A stretch of DNA of 64,000 nt from Thermochromatium tepidum ATCC 43061 (GCF_009664085.1 NZ_CP039268.1:1783501-1847500); one strand, 5' to 3'; shown: positions 13,435-25,009, numbered from the stretch's first letter. The notes: generated by a model from the sequence alone, not told the origin. A program made the numbers and translations.

Positions 13435-14367
13435 TCAAGAATAGAGCGCCTCCTCGATGAGCGGCTGGAATTCGAGGAGTTGCTCGCGCGTGAGCAGAAA
13501 CACCCCCTCCCCACCGCGCTCGAATTCGATCCAGGTGAAGGGCAGGCCCGGCAAACGCGACTCTAGAGACGGCAGCGAATTGCCGACCTCGACGACCAGG
13601 ATGCCGCGCTCGTTGAGATGAGCGGCCGCCTCGTCGAGGATCCGCAGCACAATGTCGAGCCCGTCCTCACCGCCCAGCAGACCCAGATGGGGTTCGTTGT
13701 GGTACTCGGCCGGCAGCGCCTCGAATTCGGCACGCGAGACATAGGGTGGGTTAGAGACGATCACGTCGTAACGCCGATCCCCGAGCGCGGCGAACAGATC
13801 GGACTCAAACACATGCACCCGATCACCGACGCCGTGACGCTCGACGTTGTCGCGTGCGATGACCAGGGCCTCAGGCGAGATGTCGACCAGATCGACATCG
13901 GCATCCGGCAGATAGACCGCTGTCGCGATACCGATGCAACCACTGCCGGTCCCCAGGTCCAGTACCCGGCGCACGCGATCGGCGTCGATCCAGGGATCGA
14001 ATCCAGCCTCGACCAGCTCGGCGATCGGCGAGCGCGGCACCAGCACCTGTTCGTTGACCCGGAACTCCAGCCCCGCAAACCAGGCACGTCCGATCAAATA
14101 GGCCGCCGGCACGCGCTCGACAACCCGGCGCTCGATGAGCTCGCAGACGCGCACCCGCTCGGCTAGAGTGAGCCGGCAATCGCGGAAGTTCGCTGGCAGA
14201 TTGGGATCAAGGTGCAGGGCGCTCAGCACCAACAGTGTCGCCTCGTCGATGGCATTGTCGGTGCCGTGCCCGAAGTGGAGGCCAGCCGCGTTGAAGCGGC
14301 TCGCGCCCCAGCGCACGAAGTCCTGAATCGAGATCAAACCGTCCGGCTGCTCTGCCATGGCGCCCAT
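13435..14367 (-). CDS. prmB: 50S ribosomal protein L3 N5-glutamine methyltransferase
   Basis: 310 residues; an alternative ATG at 14358 gives MAEQPDG. SAM-binding motif I is VLDLGTGSGCIGI and the glutamine-methyltransferase signature is VSNPPYVSRAEF. The N-terminal helical domain and the PRSPIAEL stretch favour PrmB over PrmC. It modifies Gln in ribosomal protein L3 during ribosome assembly. Confidence 0.93.
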   Translation of the reverse strand: MGAMAEQPDGLISIQDFVRWGASRFNAAGLHFGHGTDNAIDEATLLVLSALHLDPNLPANFRDCRLTLAERVRVCELIERRVVERVPAAYLIGRAWFAGLEFRVNEQVLVPRSPIAELVEAGFDPWIDADRVRRVLDLGTGSGCIGIATAVYLPDADVDLVDISPEALVIARDNVERHGVGDRVHVFESDLFAALGDRRYDVIVSNPPYVSRAEFEALPAEYHNEPHLGLLGGEDGLDIVLRILDEAAAHLNERGILVVEVGNSLPSLESRLPGLPFTWIEFERGGEGVFLLTREQLLEFQPLIEEALYS

Positions 14368-14489
14368 GATATCGTCAAGCTAGGATTGATAAAGGCCAAG
14401 CCGTCCGCCGATCAAGTCGGCGGGCGGCCTGGATAGAGACTAAGAAGCATACCACTGGCGGGACAGTTTTTTCAGTGCCGGAAATGGGA

Positions 14490-14960
14490 TTAGGCCGCGC
14501 GCCGCTGTTTTTCGGGTTCGAGCGTGGCGCACGACGCGGCGGATTCAAGCTTGGGATGCCCGCCCCGCTCAACCAGATCCTGAAGCGAGATGTTGCTCAG
14601 AAAATTGAAGATCTCGTCGCTCAGCTGGTCCCAGAGATGGTGGGTCAGACAGCGCTGGCCTTCATGGCAGTTCTGGCGCCCACCGCAACGCGTCAGCTCC
14701 ACCCACTCGTCGACAGCGCAGATGATGTTGGCGATCGAGATCTCGCTCGGCGCGCGACCCAGATAATAGCCTCCGCCCGGGCCGCGCACGCCGCGCACCA
14801 GCTTCTTGGCGCGCAGGGCGGCAAACAGTTGTTCCAGATAGGACAGCGAGATGCCTTGGCTGGATGAGATGTCTGCCAGCGTCACAGGTCCTTGGCCGGC
14901 GTGCAGGGCCAGGTCGAGCATGGCGGTCACAGCGTATCTGCCTTTGGTCGATAGTCTCAT
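14490..14960 (-). CDS. iscR: Rrf2-family iron-sulfur regulator, IscR type
   Basis: 156 residues from the ATG at 14960 ([20 protein letters not shown]). It has an Rrf2 winged helix with [19 protein letters not shown]. Three cluster-ligand cysteines have the IscR spacing C-x5-C-x5-C ([13 protein letters not shown]). It is expected to bind a [2Fe-2S] cluster and control iron-sulfur assembly genes. No iscSUA genes follow; prmB is next on the strand. It may be an orphan paralogue or an unlinked IscR. Confidence 0.88.
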   Translation of the reverse strand: MRLSTKGRYAVTAMLDLALHAGQGPVTLADISSSQGISLSYLEQLFAALRAKKLVRGVRGPGGGYYLGRAPSEISIANIICAVDEWVELTRCGGRQNCHEGQRCLTHHLWDQLSDEIFNFLSNISLQDLVERGGHPKLESAASCATLEPEKQRRAA

Positions 14961-15061
14961 GGTAGTCAGGCCTACTTGGGGGATGAGAATTGTCACTAGA
15001 CTAAATTAGTCAACAATTCCCTTATTTCAAGCATGGCTCGTTCATGAGTCGATCAGGGTGG

Positions 15062-15643
15062 CTACGAAGACTGGGCGAGACAAGCCGGCGACGCACCGGC
15101 GACTGGCGATCGCTGTCCATCAATCGGGCTCTGATTGGGCGCGAAACCATGCCCCTGACGCAGACAGAACATCAGCCATTTGGACAGGAACAGATTGGCC
15201 CGCCATTTGTCGGCCAGGGCTGGATGGGCATATCTGGTACGCAACGGCAGGATGGATTGGCGTAGCTCCAGCACCTCGACCTGACGGGCGTCGTAGTAGA
15301 CGCGCAGTCGGGCGTCTGGGTCGAAATGGGTCTCCCGTGTCTCTGCATCCGTGAAACGATGGGTCAGATGCACCAGCGTGGTGTAGCGTGCCTGTTGCTC
15401 GATCCCAAGATGCAGATCGACAACCCCCGGACGTCGTGAGAGATACTGTCCGTTCGGATAGGTGTTCAATCCAGGTGCCAGACGTCGCAGCAGGACGAAA
15501 TTTTCCTCGCACAGGCTCATCAGGGCACCAATATCCGGATGACCCATGATCAGCTTCAGGAAAAAGGCGCGGTCGGGTCTGAATTGCATCGATAGCGAGC
15601 ACGATGCGATCGTCTGGACGGTTTGAGGAGTCAACGGCCTCAC
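15062..15643 (-). CDS. DUF1249 family protein (YqiB-like)
   Basis: 193 residues. The core GALMSLCEENFVLLRRLAP, the DLHLGIEQQARYTTLVHLTH region and the DARLRVYYDARQVEVLEL stretch match the DUF1249/YqiB family. The biochemical role of this family is not known. The C-terminal 30 residues after LRQGHGFAPNQ are probably disordered. It lies just downstream of the thioredoxin gene on the same strand (18-base gap), so the two may be co-transcribed. Confidence 0.8.
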   Translation of the reverse strand: MRPLTPQTVQTIASCSLSMQFRPDRAFFLKLIMGHPDIGALMSLCEENFVLLRRLAPGLNTYPNGQYLSRRPGVVDLHLGIEQQARYTTLVHLTHRFTDAETRETHFDPDARLRVYYDARQVEVLELRQSILPLRTRYAHPALADKWRANLFLSKWLMFCLRQGHGFAPNQSPIDGQRSPVAGASPACLAQSS

Positions 15644-15661
15644 ACCTTGGGCGTTAATCGT

Positions 15662-16033
15662 TCAGGCCCGAGCGCTCGACTGTTCCTCGATCTTGCGCCG
15701 CACCTCGTCCATGTCGAGTTCACTGGCCTTGGTAAGCAAGGCACGGAAGGAACCCTCGGGCAGCGCGCCGGCCTGCGCGAAGATGATGATCTGGTCGCGG
15801 AAGATCATCAGGGTCGGAATGGAACGAATCTGGAAATGGGCTGCAATCCCCTGCTCTTCCTCAGTGTTGATCTTGGCAAAGACGATGTTCGGGAAGTCTT
15901 CCGAGACCTTCTCATAGACGGGCGCGAAGGAACGGCAGGGGCCGCACCAGGGCGCCCAAAAGTCGATGACCACGAAGGCATTGTTTTGGATGGTTGATTC
16001 GAAATTGGCGGTATTGAGTTCGACGACGGCCAT
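15662..16033 (-). CDS. Thioredoxin family protein
   Basis: 123 residues. It is a thioredoxin fold with the redox motif WAPWCGPCRSF, cis-Pro in RSIPTLMIF, and no signal peptide, so it is cytoplasmic. A helical extension of about 20 residues (DEVRRKIEEQ) follows the fold. It reduces disulfides in partner proteins. The canonical trxA is normally shorter, so this may be a secondary thioredoxin. Confidence 0.9.
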   Translation of the reverse strand: MAVVELNTANFESTIQNNAFVVIDFWAPWCGPCRSFAPVYEKVSEDFPNIVFAKINTEEEQGIAAHFQIRSIPTLMIFRDQIIIFAQAGALPEGSFRALLTKASELDMDEVRRKIEEQSSARA

Positions 16034-16151
16034 TGGGAGCCTCGGCTTGGGGTGAAAAGTGAATTTGATACTAACAGATAGAGCGGCTCCCGTGGCCCGA
16101 CACCCGGGGTCGGGATTGGAAACACGGAAGGGAAAAGGCGCTCAGGCATTC

Positions 16152-16823
<672 letters not shown>

Positions 16824-16838
16824 TTAACTGGAACAGTT

Positions 16839-16973
16839 AGGAAAGCACTGAATAGCTCCCCTCTGGGAGAGGGTCGGGGAGAGGGAAATAAGCACATGAC
16901 TTCATTGCCCCCCTCACCCTGCCCTCTCCCCCGCCGACCCGCAGGGGAGAGGGGATTGAATCAGCGTTTCCTT
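16839..16973. repeat. MITE-like element with AGGAAA-type ends enclosing a REP-like hairpin
   Basis: The left end AGGAAAGCACTGAATAG and the right end TGAATCAGCGTTTCCT are inverted copies. Inside are CTC/GAG-rich hairpin arms such as CTCCCCTCTGGGAGAG and a second arm ending GCAGGGGAGAGGGG. The same ends recur at 26357, 29209, 33203 and (half) 57571. It fills the left half of the 345-bp adk-htpG gap; the rest (16974-17156) holds a GCCCGCCGGCGGGGC palindrome and no gene. Confidence 0.7.
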
Positions 16974-17156
16974 AGGTTATTGGATGAACAATCCACATCA
17001 GATGCAGTATGCCACGCCCGCCGGCGGGGCGACTACTCGAAGCAGCCGAATATTAGGCTTCCTTGGGTCGATCGCTGAATGTGGTGTGTCTCGATGGCTG
17101 AGCCAGACGGCGACGAACACCCAGGTCGTCCTCGGATGTCCAGCCTGGTCATGGGA

Positions 17157-19076
17157 TCAGCCGCCGGCCAGCATCATGTTGAGCATCAGCTTGTTGAGAC
17201 GCCCAACAAAGGCCGCCGGATCCTCGAGCTGACCGCCCTCGGCCAACTGCGCCTGATCGAACAGGATCGAGGCCAGGTCATTAAAGCGCCCCTCATCCGA
17301 CTCGGACTCCAGACGCCGCACCAGCGGATGTTCCAGATTGATCTCCAAGATCGGCTTGGTCTCAGGCGCACTCTGACCCACGGCCTTGAGCACGCGTGCC
17401 AGGTTGGTGCTCATGTCGTCGGCGCCGACCACCAAACAGGCCGGCGACTCGACCAGACGGGTACTGGGGCGTACCTCCTTGACCCGTTCGCCGAGCGCGG
17501 TCTTCAGACGTTCCAGGAGCGGCCTGTGCTCGGTTGCGGCCCGCTCCTGGACCGCCTTCTCCTCCTTGTCGGCCAGCTCGCCCAGGTCCAGATCCCCCTT
17601 GGCGACCGACTGGAGCTGTTTGCCCTTGTACTCGTAGAGATGGCTGACCAGCCACTCATCGACCCGATCGGAGAGCAGCAACACCTCGATCCCCTTCTTG
17701 CGGAAGACCTCCAGATGGGGGCTATGACGCGCTGCCGCCGGGCTGTCGGCGGTGATGTAGTAGATCTTGTCCTGGCCTTCCTTCATGCGCTCGAGATAGG
17801 CATCGAGCGATTCGCGTTGCGCGCTGCCCTCGCTATGGGTAGTCGAGAAGCGCAAGAGCCCGGCGATGCGTTCTTTGTTGGCGAAGTCCTCGGCCGGGCC
17901 TTCCTTCAGCACCTTGCCGAACTCGTCCCAGAAGGTCGCGTACTTCTCGGGCTCGTCCTTGGCCAGGGTCTCGAGCAGACCCAGGATACGCTTGGTGTTG
18001 GCCTGACGGATGGTGTCGATCTTGCGGTTGTGCTGGAGGATCTCGCGCGAGACGTTCAGGGGCAGGTCATCGGCATCGACGATCCCCTTGACGAAGCGCA
18101 GATAGTGCGGCATCAGCTTGTCGGCCTCGTCCATGATGAAGACGCGACGCACATAGAGCTTGACGCCGTGCCTTTGGTCGCGATCCCACAGATCCCAGGG
18201 GGCCTTGCTGGGGATATAGAGGAGCGCGGTGTATTCGTTGGTGCCCTCGACCCGGTTGTGGACATAGGCCAGCGGCGGCTGAAAGTCATGGGCGATGTGC
18301 TTGTAGAACGCGTGATACTCCTCCTCGGTGATCTCCGACTTGTTGCGCATCCAGAGCGCCGTGCCACGATTGACCTGCTCGAACTCGGGCGGCGCGCCCT
18401 TCCTTTTCTCGGCCTCCTCGCCGTAGTACTCCTTGGCCATCTCGATCGGGATGGCGATATGGTCGGAGAACTTACTGATGATCGAGCGCAGCCGCCAAGG
18501 TTCCAGGAACTCCTTCTCGTCTTCCTTGAGATGCAGGATGACGTCGGTCCCGCGACCGGCCTTCTCGACCGTTTCGAGCGTGTAGCTGCCGCGTCCGTCG
18601 GACTCCCAGCGCACACCATGTTCGGCACCGAGTCCGGCACGACGTGAAACCAGCGTCACCTTATCGGCGACGATAAAGGCCGAATAGAAGCCGACACCGA
18701 ATTGGCCGATGAGCGCGCTGTCCTTGGCCTGATCGCCCGACAGGCTCTCGATGAAGCGGCGGGTGCCGGAACTCGCAATGCTGCCGATGGTCTCGATCAC
18801 CTCGTTGCGGCTCAGCCCGATGCCGTTGTCCGAGACGGTGATGGTACCGGCATCACGATCGACCAGGATCCGGATGCGCAGGTCCGAGTCGCCCTCGTAG
18901 AGCCCATCGTCGCTTAAGGCCTCGAACCGGAGCTTTTCGGCTGCATCCGAGGCATTGGAGACCAGTTCGCGCAGAAAGATCTCCTTGTTCGAGTAAAGCG
19001 AGCGGATCACCAGATCCAGCACCTGGCTCACCTCGGCCTTGAACTCTAGTGTTTCCTTATGCGCTTCGACTGTCAT
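17157..19076 (-). CDS. htpG: Molecular chaperone HtpG (Hsp90 family)
   Basis: 639 residues. The N-terminal GHKL ATPase has [17 protein letters not shown], the [11 protein letters not shown] loop and [11 protein letters not shown]. The middle domain carries [16 protein letters not shown], and the C-terminal dimerisation domain ends [13 protein letters not shown]. It is a cytoplasmic ATP-driven chaperone. It is divergent from pgm, with a 200-bp region between. Confidence 0.97.
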   Translation of the reverse strand: MTVEAHKETLEFKAEVSQVLDLVIRSLYSNKEIFLRELVSNASDAAEKLRFEALSDDGLYEGDSDLRIRILVDRDAGTITVSDNGIGLSRNEVIETIGSIASSGTRRFIESLSGDQAKDSALIGQFGVGFYSAFIVADKVTLVSRRAGLGAEHGVRWESDGRGSYTLETVEKAGRGTDVILHLKEDEKEFLEPWRLRSIISKFSDHIAIPIEMAKEYYGEEAEKRKGAPPEFEQVNRGTALWMRNKSEITEEEYHAFYKHIAHDFQPPLAYVHNRVEGTNEYTALLYIPSKAPWDLWDRDQRHGVKLYVRRVFIMDEADKLMPHYLRFVKGIVDADDLPLNVSREILQHNRKIDTIRQANTKRILGLLETLAKDEPEKYATFWDEFGKVLKEGPAEDFANKERIAGLLRFSTTHSEGSAQRESLDAYLERMKEGQDKIYYITADSPAAARHSPHLEVFRKKGIEVLLLSDRVDEWLVSHLYEYKGKQLQSVAKGDLDLGELADKEEKAVQERAATEHRPLLERLKTALGERVKEVRPSTRLVESPACLVVGADDMSTNLARVLKAVGQSAPETKPILEINLEHPLVRRLESESDEGRFNDLASILFDQAQLAEGGQLEDPAAFVGRLNKLMLNMMLAGG

Positions 19077-19255
19077 CTTTGGATACTTACCTTGCTGTGA
19101 ATGGAGGAAATGTTAGGAGATGGGCGCGAATTGTCGCGCGCTGCTTAGTGTCGCCTAGGGCCGGGGGATACAATGCTCGCTGACGTCGGCATCGCCCCGT
19201 TCTCCTCGCGGCCGTCCCGCCGCTGCGCGCTGGCCGCTCAGTGAAGTCGATTTAA

Positions 19256-20911
<1,656 letters not shown>

Positions 20912-21002
20912 TGGAGCCTGACCTCTTGAAATATGGGACAAAAGAAACGCACCCGAATGAAAGCGGTTGGGCTGACCCGATAAAAATATTTGTTGGACCC
21001 AT

Positions 21003-21158
21003 TGCAATCGCCGAAAATCATCTAAACTTTCAGCCATCGTCACAGATGGGACTCTGGCAACACACCAATACTCCCTGGCAAGCGCCAGGTCACGTTGTCC
21101 TCCTCGTCTCTCTTCTACGAGAGACCTTTCGACCCGGCGCACCCCGCCGGGTTTTTTT
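21003..21158 (+). ncRNA. Candidate structured small RNA with three consecutive hairpins
   Basis: The 319-bp gap between pgm and the SOUL gene holds three perfect hairpins in a row. They are CCTGGC/GCCAGG at 21074-21089 (loop AAGC), GTCTCTC/GAGAGAC at 21106-21125, and CCCGGCG/CGCCGGG at 21133-21151, followed by seven T. A weak promoter-like TTGCAA at 21003 lies before TAAACT at 21024. The transcript could simply be the pgm 3' UTR; the multiple ordered stems suggest an independent or processed small RNA. No homology to a named RNA is claimed. Confidence 0.45.
21133..21158 (+). terminator. Rho-independent terminator
   Basis: A 7-bp GC stem (CCCGGCG/CGCCGGG, 21133-21151) is followed directly by TTTTTTT (21152-21158). 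It ends pgm transcription and/or the candidate small RNA. Confidence 0.9.
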
Positions 21159-21230
21159 GATGTTCCGCCCCCATCATGGCAGGCATGAGCCCCGATACCC
21201 CAAGGACAATCGACCCGGAACCATTTGATC

Positions 21231-21875
21231 ATGACCCTATCCACGACTTGGACGACCCGCGTCTGGCTCGGCGCCGTCCTGCTGCTTTCAGGAGCCCTTG
21301 CAATGGCCACTGAGGAACCACGCTATCAAACACTTCAGACGACCGCAGACTATGAGCTGCGCCGCTACGAACCCTATCGGGTCGCCGAGGTCGAGGTGCG
21401 GGGCGACTTCGAGAAGGTCGGATCAGAAGCCTTCAGGATCCTGGCCGGCTACATCTTCGGCGACAACCAGGGTGGGCTCAAGATCGAGATGACCGCCCCG
21501 GTCAGCCAGCGTCCGGCCGCGGTCGGCACGCGCCTGGAGATGACAGCCCCTGTTACCCAGCACCAGACCGAGGCCGGCACCGAAACCTACGTCGTGAGTT
21601 TCGTGATGCCGGAGCGTTTCAGCCTGGAGACACTGCCCCGGCCTAACAACCCGCGTATCGTGCTGCGCGTGGAACCAGCAAGCCGTGTGGCCGCGCGCCG
21701 CTATTCCGGTTCCTGGAGCGAGGCACGCTATCGTGATGAGGAGCGGCGTTTGCTGCATGCCTTGCAACGCGATGGACTAAAGCCGCGCGGCGCTTCGGTC
21801 TATGCACGCTACAATTCTCCGTTCTCGTTGCCGATGTTTCGACGCAACGAGATCCTCGTCCCACTGGCCGATTGA
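21231..21875 (+). CDS. SOUL-family heme-binding protein, exported
   Basis: 214 residues from the ATG at 21231 (a TTG at 21225 also reads in frame). An N-terminal signal sequence of about 28 residues has the hydrophobic core VWLGAVLLLSGALA. The SOUL/HBP core includes YELRRYEPYRVAEVEV, GYIFGDNQ and the repeated KIEMTAPV / LEMTAPVTQ blocks. It ends AEARYNSPF-like (VYARYNSPFSLP). Family members bind heme or tetrapyrroles; the bacterial role is unclear. Convergent with the group II intron remnant. Confidence 0.87.
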   Translation: MTLSTTWTTRVWLGAVLLLSGALAMATEEPRYQTLQTTADYELRRYEPYRVAEVEVRGDFEKVGSEAFRILAGYIFGDNQGGLKIEMTAPVSQRPAAVGTRLEMTAPVTQHQTEAGTETYVVSFVMPERFSLETLPRPNNPRIVLRVEPASRVAARRYSGSWSEARYRDEERRLLHALQRDGLKPRGASVYARYNSPFSLPMFRRNEILVPLAD

Positions 21876-21971
21876 TCGCGAATTGATCGCGAACGCTGTC
21901 CGGACGTCCCGACGTTCCCGAAACGGCACCGGGATCAGTGACCTGCAGGCCCGGCTGTAACCAAACAGAAA

Positions 21972-22938
21972 ATCGGGATAGGGGCGGTCAGGATACCTGA
22001 CCGGGCCCCTCCCACACCACCCGGCATGCGGGTCCGCACCGGGCGGTTCGAGAAGTTGAGGTCATGAGAGACGGGGCAGGCCGAGTTTGTCGAAGTAGGC
22101 AATGGTGAGCACCCGGTTGAGTTCCCCTGCGCTGTTCCTCCACCCGCAGCGGGAGTTGCCTGCCACTCGCTTTGCCACCTGTTCGGCGGCTCCGAGGTTG
22201 ATCAGTTCCCGGTAGATCGTGCTACCTCGCCGCCATTGCTTGAGTTGAAAAGCAATGGACGTGCTTCTCCAGTACCTTAAACCACGATCCTGCGGCCGGT
22301 TTGGATATATAGCCCTGCGCCGCCCGTCTCGCGTCGTGGGCGCGTCGGCCCGGTCGGAAGCCGTAGCTGTGTTCGCTGAAGCTGGGGTCAAGTAGCGGTT
22401 GCAGCACTTGCAGCAGTGCTTGCTGGATCAGCCGATCCGTGACCGTCGGGAGGCCAAGCTCGCGCTCGCCGCCGTCTGGCTTCGGGATCGTTACCCGTCG
22501 TACCGGTCTGGGCCGCTACCTCCCCGGCAGCCGTTGTTCCCGAATCAATGGCCACGCCGTCACCAGTTGCCGGGCGGTCTGGTCAATGTCCAGCCCATCC
22601 ACGCCCGCTGCGCCTTTGTTGGCTTTGACGCGTTTCCACGCTTGCCGCAGGTTCTCTCTCGCCAAGACCGCTTGCAGCAGTCCCGACCCTGTGCTCTCGG
22701 TGTCCCGTCGCGGGCTGGTCGCTTCGTCGCTGACAGGATCACGCCCGGCTTCACCGTGCGCGACGCCCGCCCTGCTCGGCAGCGCCTTCTATCCGGTTCG
22801 TGGTCCAAGGCTCGCAGCTTCGCTCCACGCCTCCTCCCCACACTCGCTCGCCCTCATGCAGTTGCGCTTCGCTTCGTTCGTCGTGATCAACTTACGGTGG
22901 GACTTTCACCCACAAGAGTGCGCCCGTGCCGGGCGCAC
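21972..22938 (-). mobile_element. Degenerate group II intron (about 0.97 kb, internally deleted)
   Basis: On the minus strand the 5' end reads GTGCGCCCGGCACGGGCGCA and soon after GGGTGAAAGTCCCAC, the standard bacterial group II intron start. The 3' side carries the GAACCGCCCGGTGCGG...GGTGGTGTGGGAGGGG region and ends CCCCTATCCCGAT, a usual group II 3' end. Full introns with their protein are about 2-2.5 kb, so more than half is missing. The 5' end lies 4 bases past the T-run of the hsp20 terminator, the insertion habit of bacterial class C introns; class is inferred from location only. Confidence 0.82.
22062..22850 (-). pseudogene. Remnant of group II intron-encoded reverse transcriptase/maturase
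   Basis: Fragments in different frames match the family. The N-terminal part lies near 22560-22760 (frames reading ENLRQAW and KGAAGVDG-like sequence with shifts). Reverse-transcriptase text VLQPLLDPSFSEHSYGFRP lies near 22340-22420. The maturase C-terminus RGSTIYRELI ... VLTIAYFDKLGLPRLS ends at 22062. The catalytic YADD region is absent because the sequence jumps from GRRAHDARRAAQGYI to the C-terminal segment. Frameshifts and the deletion make it non-functional. Confidence 0.85.
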
Positions 22939-22942
22939 ACGC

Positions 22943-22968
22943 AAAAAGGCCGGGGAACGCCCCCGGCC
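22943..22968 (-). terminator. Rho-independent terminator of the hsp20 gene, intron target site
   Basis: Minus-strand stem GGCCGGGG/CCCCGGCC (22948-22968) with a 5-base loop, then TTTTT (22943-22947). The group II intron begins 5 bases further on. Confidence 0.88.
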
Positions 22969-23021
22969 CCTCTGGCTCGACGGATCAGCGGTCAGCCGTC
23001 GTGCGGGTCAGCGGTCCAAGC

Positions 23022-23483
23022 TCAAGCCGCCTTGGCCGCCTCGTGCTCGATGGCCGGCGCAGTGCCCGCACTACGGATCTCGATGCGCCGCGGCCTCATC
23101 GCCTCGGGCACCTCACGCACCAGGTCGATGTGCAGCAGACCATTCTCTAGCCGCGCCTCCACCACCTTCACATAGTCGGCGAGCTGGAAGCGGCGCTCGA
23201 AGGCGCGGTTGGCGATACCGCGATAGAGGAAGTTACCCTCGCTCTCGGTCGTCTGACGCTGCCCAGCGATGGTGAGCAGATTCTCCTTGACCTCGATGTT
23301 CAGCTCGGCCTCGGTGAAGCCGGCCACCGCAAGCGTGATGCGATAGCGATTTTCGTCGAGTAGCTCGACGTTGTAGGGTGGATAGCCACCCGGCTCGGTG
23401 CGATAGGCCGTCTCCAGCGCATTGGCCAGACGCTCAAAGCCGATCATGGAGCGAAACAGCGGTGAAAAGTCGAGCGTCGTCAT
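23022..23483 (-). CDS. Small heat-shock protein, Hsp20/IbpA family
   Basis: 153 residues from the ATG at 23483 (GGAGGATATGTC before it). It begins MTTLDFSPLFRSMIGFERL as IbpA-like proteins do. The alpha-crystallin domain is at about 38-125 (YNVELLDENRYRITLAVAGF, GIANRAFERRFQLADYVKV, LENGLLHIDLVREVPE). It is an ATP-independent holdase for heat-unfolded proteins. It is controlled by a CIRCE operator over a sigma-70-type promoter and ends with its own terminator, so it is a single-gene unit. Confidence 0.95.
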   Translation of the reverse strand: MTTLDFSPLFRSMIGFERLANALETAYRTEPGGYPPYNVELLDENRYRITLAVAGFTEAELNIEVKENLLTIAGQRQTTESEGNFLYRGIANRAFERRFQLADYVKVVEARLENGLLHIDLVREVPEAMRPRRIEIRSAGTAPAIEHEAAKAA

Positions 23484-23578
23484 GACATATCCTCCACATG
23501 AGAGCAATATGGACAACAGTTGGCGTTCATAACGAACCGCCGGTTGGGCGACCCCCCGAGGGGCGATCGCTTGCATAG

Positions 23579-23607
23579 AATATAGGCATTGATTAGCACT
23601 CTGTCAA
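23579..23607 (-). promoter_or_regulatory. Sigma-70-type promoter of the hsp20 gene
   Basis: On the minus strand TTGACA (23602-23607), a 17-base spacer and TATATT (23579-23584) form a near-consensus promoter. The -35 box lies inside the CIRCE operator loop. Confidence 0.85.
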
Positions 23608-23619
23608 GGTGAGTGCTAA
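23593..23619. promoter_or_regulatory. CIRCE operator (HrcA binding site)
   Basis: Exact TTAGCACTC-N9-GAGTGCTAA with the canonical 9-base spacer. It overlaps the -35 box and spacer of the hsp20 promoter, so HrcA should repress the gene until heat shock. The rest of the 306-bp gap 23484-23789 holds no other gene I can support. Confidence 0.95.
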
Positions 23620-23789
23620 TTCTTGACGCTCAGGCCGCTGATGCCCATCATGCGCAGTCGCTCGGCCGCGACTGTCATCAAGGCGTCATGCGCGGCCTTT
23701 AGAGTCTCGACCACGGCGATCTCAAGCCCATAGCCGCGTTTTGCGACCCGAGCGTGCGCCATCTCCCCGCCACCACGAGTTTGCATAGC

Positions 23790-24896
23790 ATGACAGAACT
23801 AGCCACACCGTATTATCTGATCGACGAATCTCGGCTCAAGCGCAACCTCGAAATCATTCGGCAGGTGCGCGAGCGATCTGGGGCCAAGTCGGTGCTGGCG
23901 CTTAAGTGTTTCTCGACCTGGTGCGTATTCGATCTAATGCGCCAGTATATGGACGGTACTACCAGCAGCTCGCTCTACGAGGCGCGTCTGGGCCATGAAG
24001 AGTTCGGTGGCGAGACCCATGCCTATAGCGTCGGCTTTTCGCGCGCTGAGGTGCTGGCGGTCCGCGAGTTCGCCGACAAGCTCATCTTCAACTCGGTGTC
24101 TCAGCTACGGCAGTTTTACCCAGAGGTCGCGGGCCTGAATCTGGGATTGCGGGTCAATCCGGGGATCAGCTACTCGCGCTTCGATCTCGCCGATCCGGCG
24201 CGGCGTTATTCGCGTCTGGGTGTCCGCAACAAGGCGGAGATCAGCGAGGCCCTGCCTTGGATCAAGGGCCTGATGTTCCATTTCAACTGTGAGAACGCGG
24301 ATATCGAGCACTTTCGGGCCGCACTCGCGACCATCGGACGGGAATATGGCGAACTCCTGCATCGCATGGAGTGGGTGAGTCTCGGCGGCGGGCTCTCTTT
24401 CACCCAAGAGGGATACCCACTGGAGACCTTCTGCGAGGCCCTGCGCACCTTCGGCCAGTCCTTCGACATCCAGGTCTATCTGGAGCCGGGCGAGGCTGCC
24501 GTGACCCAGAGCACCGAACTCGTGACCACAGTGCTCGATGTGGTGCACAACGAGATCGATATCGCCATCGTCGACGCCTCACTGGAGGCGCACATGCTCG
24601 ACCATCTCATCTATCGCACCAACCCACGGCTCGCCAGCCCGCCGCCCGGCGAGCATCGGATGATGATCGCCGGGCGCACTTGTCTGGCGGGTGACGTCTT
24701 CGGCGACTTCAAGCTCGCTTGCCCCTTGCAGATCGGTGACGAGGTACGCATTGCCGATGCCGGTGGCTATACCATGGTCCAGGTCAACTGGTTCAATGGT
24801 GTCAGCATGCCGGCGATCGTGGTACGCCGACTCGATGGCCAAGTGGAATGCGTGCGCACATTCGGATATGAGGACTTCAAGCGCAGTCTGTCCTGA
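23790..24896 (+). CDS. nspC: Carboxynorspermidine decarboxylase
   Basis: 368 residues from the ATG at 23790 (MTELATPYYLIDESRL); the frame is open further upstream. It is a PLP-dependent alanine-racemase-fold decarboxylase with the PLP lysine in VLALKCFSTW (about 45), VSLGGGLSFTQ binding the phosphate and the C-terminal catalytic Cys in GRTCLAGDVFGDF. It decarboxylates carboxy(nor)spermidine to the triamine. The dehydrogenase that makes its substrate is encoded 113 bp downstream. Confidence 0.92.
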   Translation: MTELATPYYLIDESRLKRNLEIIRQVRERSGAKSVLALKCFSTWCVFDLMRQYMDGTTSSSLYEARLGHEEFGGETHAYSVGFSRAEVLAVREFADKLIFNSVSQLRQFYPEVAGLNLGLRVNPGISYSRFDLADPARRYSRLGVRNKAEISEALPWIKGLMFHFNCENADIEHFRAALATIGREYGELLHRMEWVSLGGGLSFTQEGYPLETFCEALRTFGQSFDIQVYLEPGEAAVTQSTELVTTVLDVVHNEIDIAIVDASLEAHMLDHLIYRTNPRLASPPPGEHRMMIAGRTCLAGDVFGDFKLACPLQIGDEVRIADAGGYTMVQVNWFNGVSMPAIVVRRLDGQVECVRTFGYEDFKRSLS

Positions 24897-25009
24897 AGGA
24901 TCCATCTCCCGCGGGGGCCTTGATGCGTGCCAATGTCGAGCGGTGAGTCGCAAATCCGCTGTCTTCCGAGCTATTTTTCAAACCACAGCAACGTCCAACA
25001 GAGAACCCC

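Noticed and set aside
16855-16954. CTC/GAG-rich hairpins considered as a CRISPR pair
   Set aside because: The two arms differ in sequence and spacing and are enclosed by MITE-like ends; they fit REP-like DNA, not 29-bp repeats at a fixed period.
17079-18647. Long plus-strand ORF opposite htpG
   Set aside because: It is the complement of a highly conserved gene in high-GC DNA; its translation (rich in Leu, Gly, Asp, His) matches no family and it has no start signal.
22399-23275. Overlapping plus-strand ORFs across the intron and hsp20
   Set aside because: The minus strand carries the recognisable intron, maturase fragments and Hsp20; the plus frames show Arg/Ala-rich random text.
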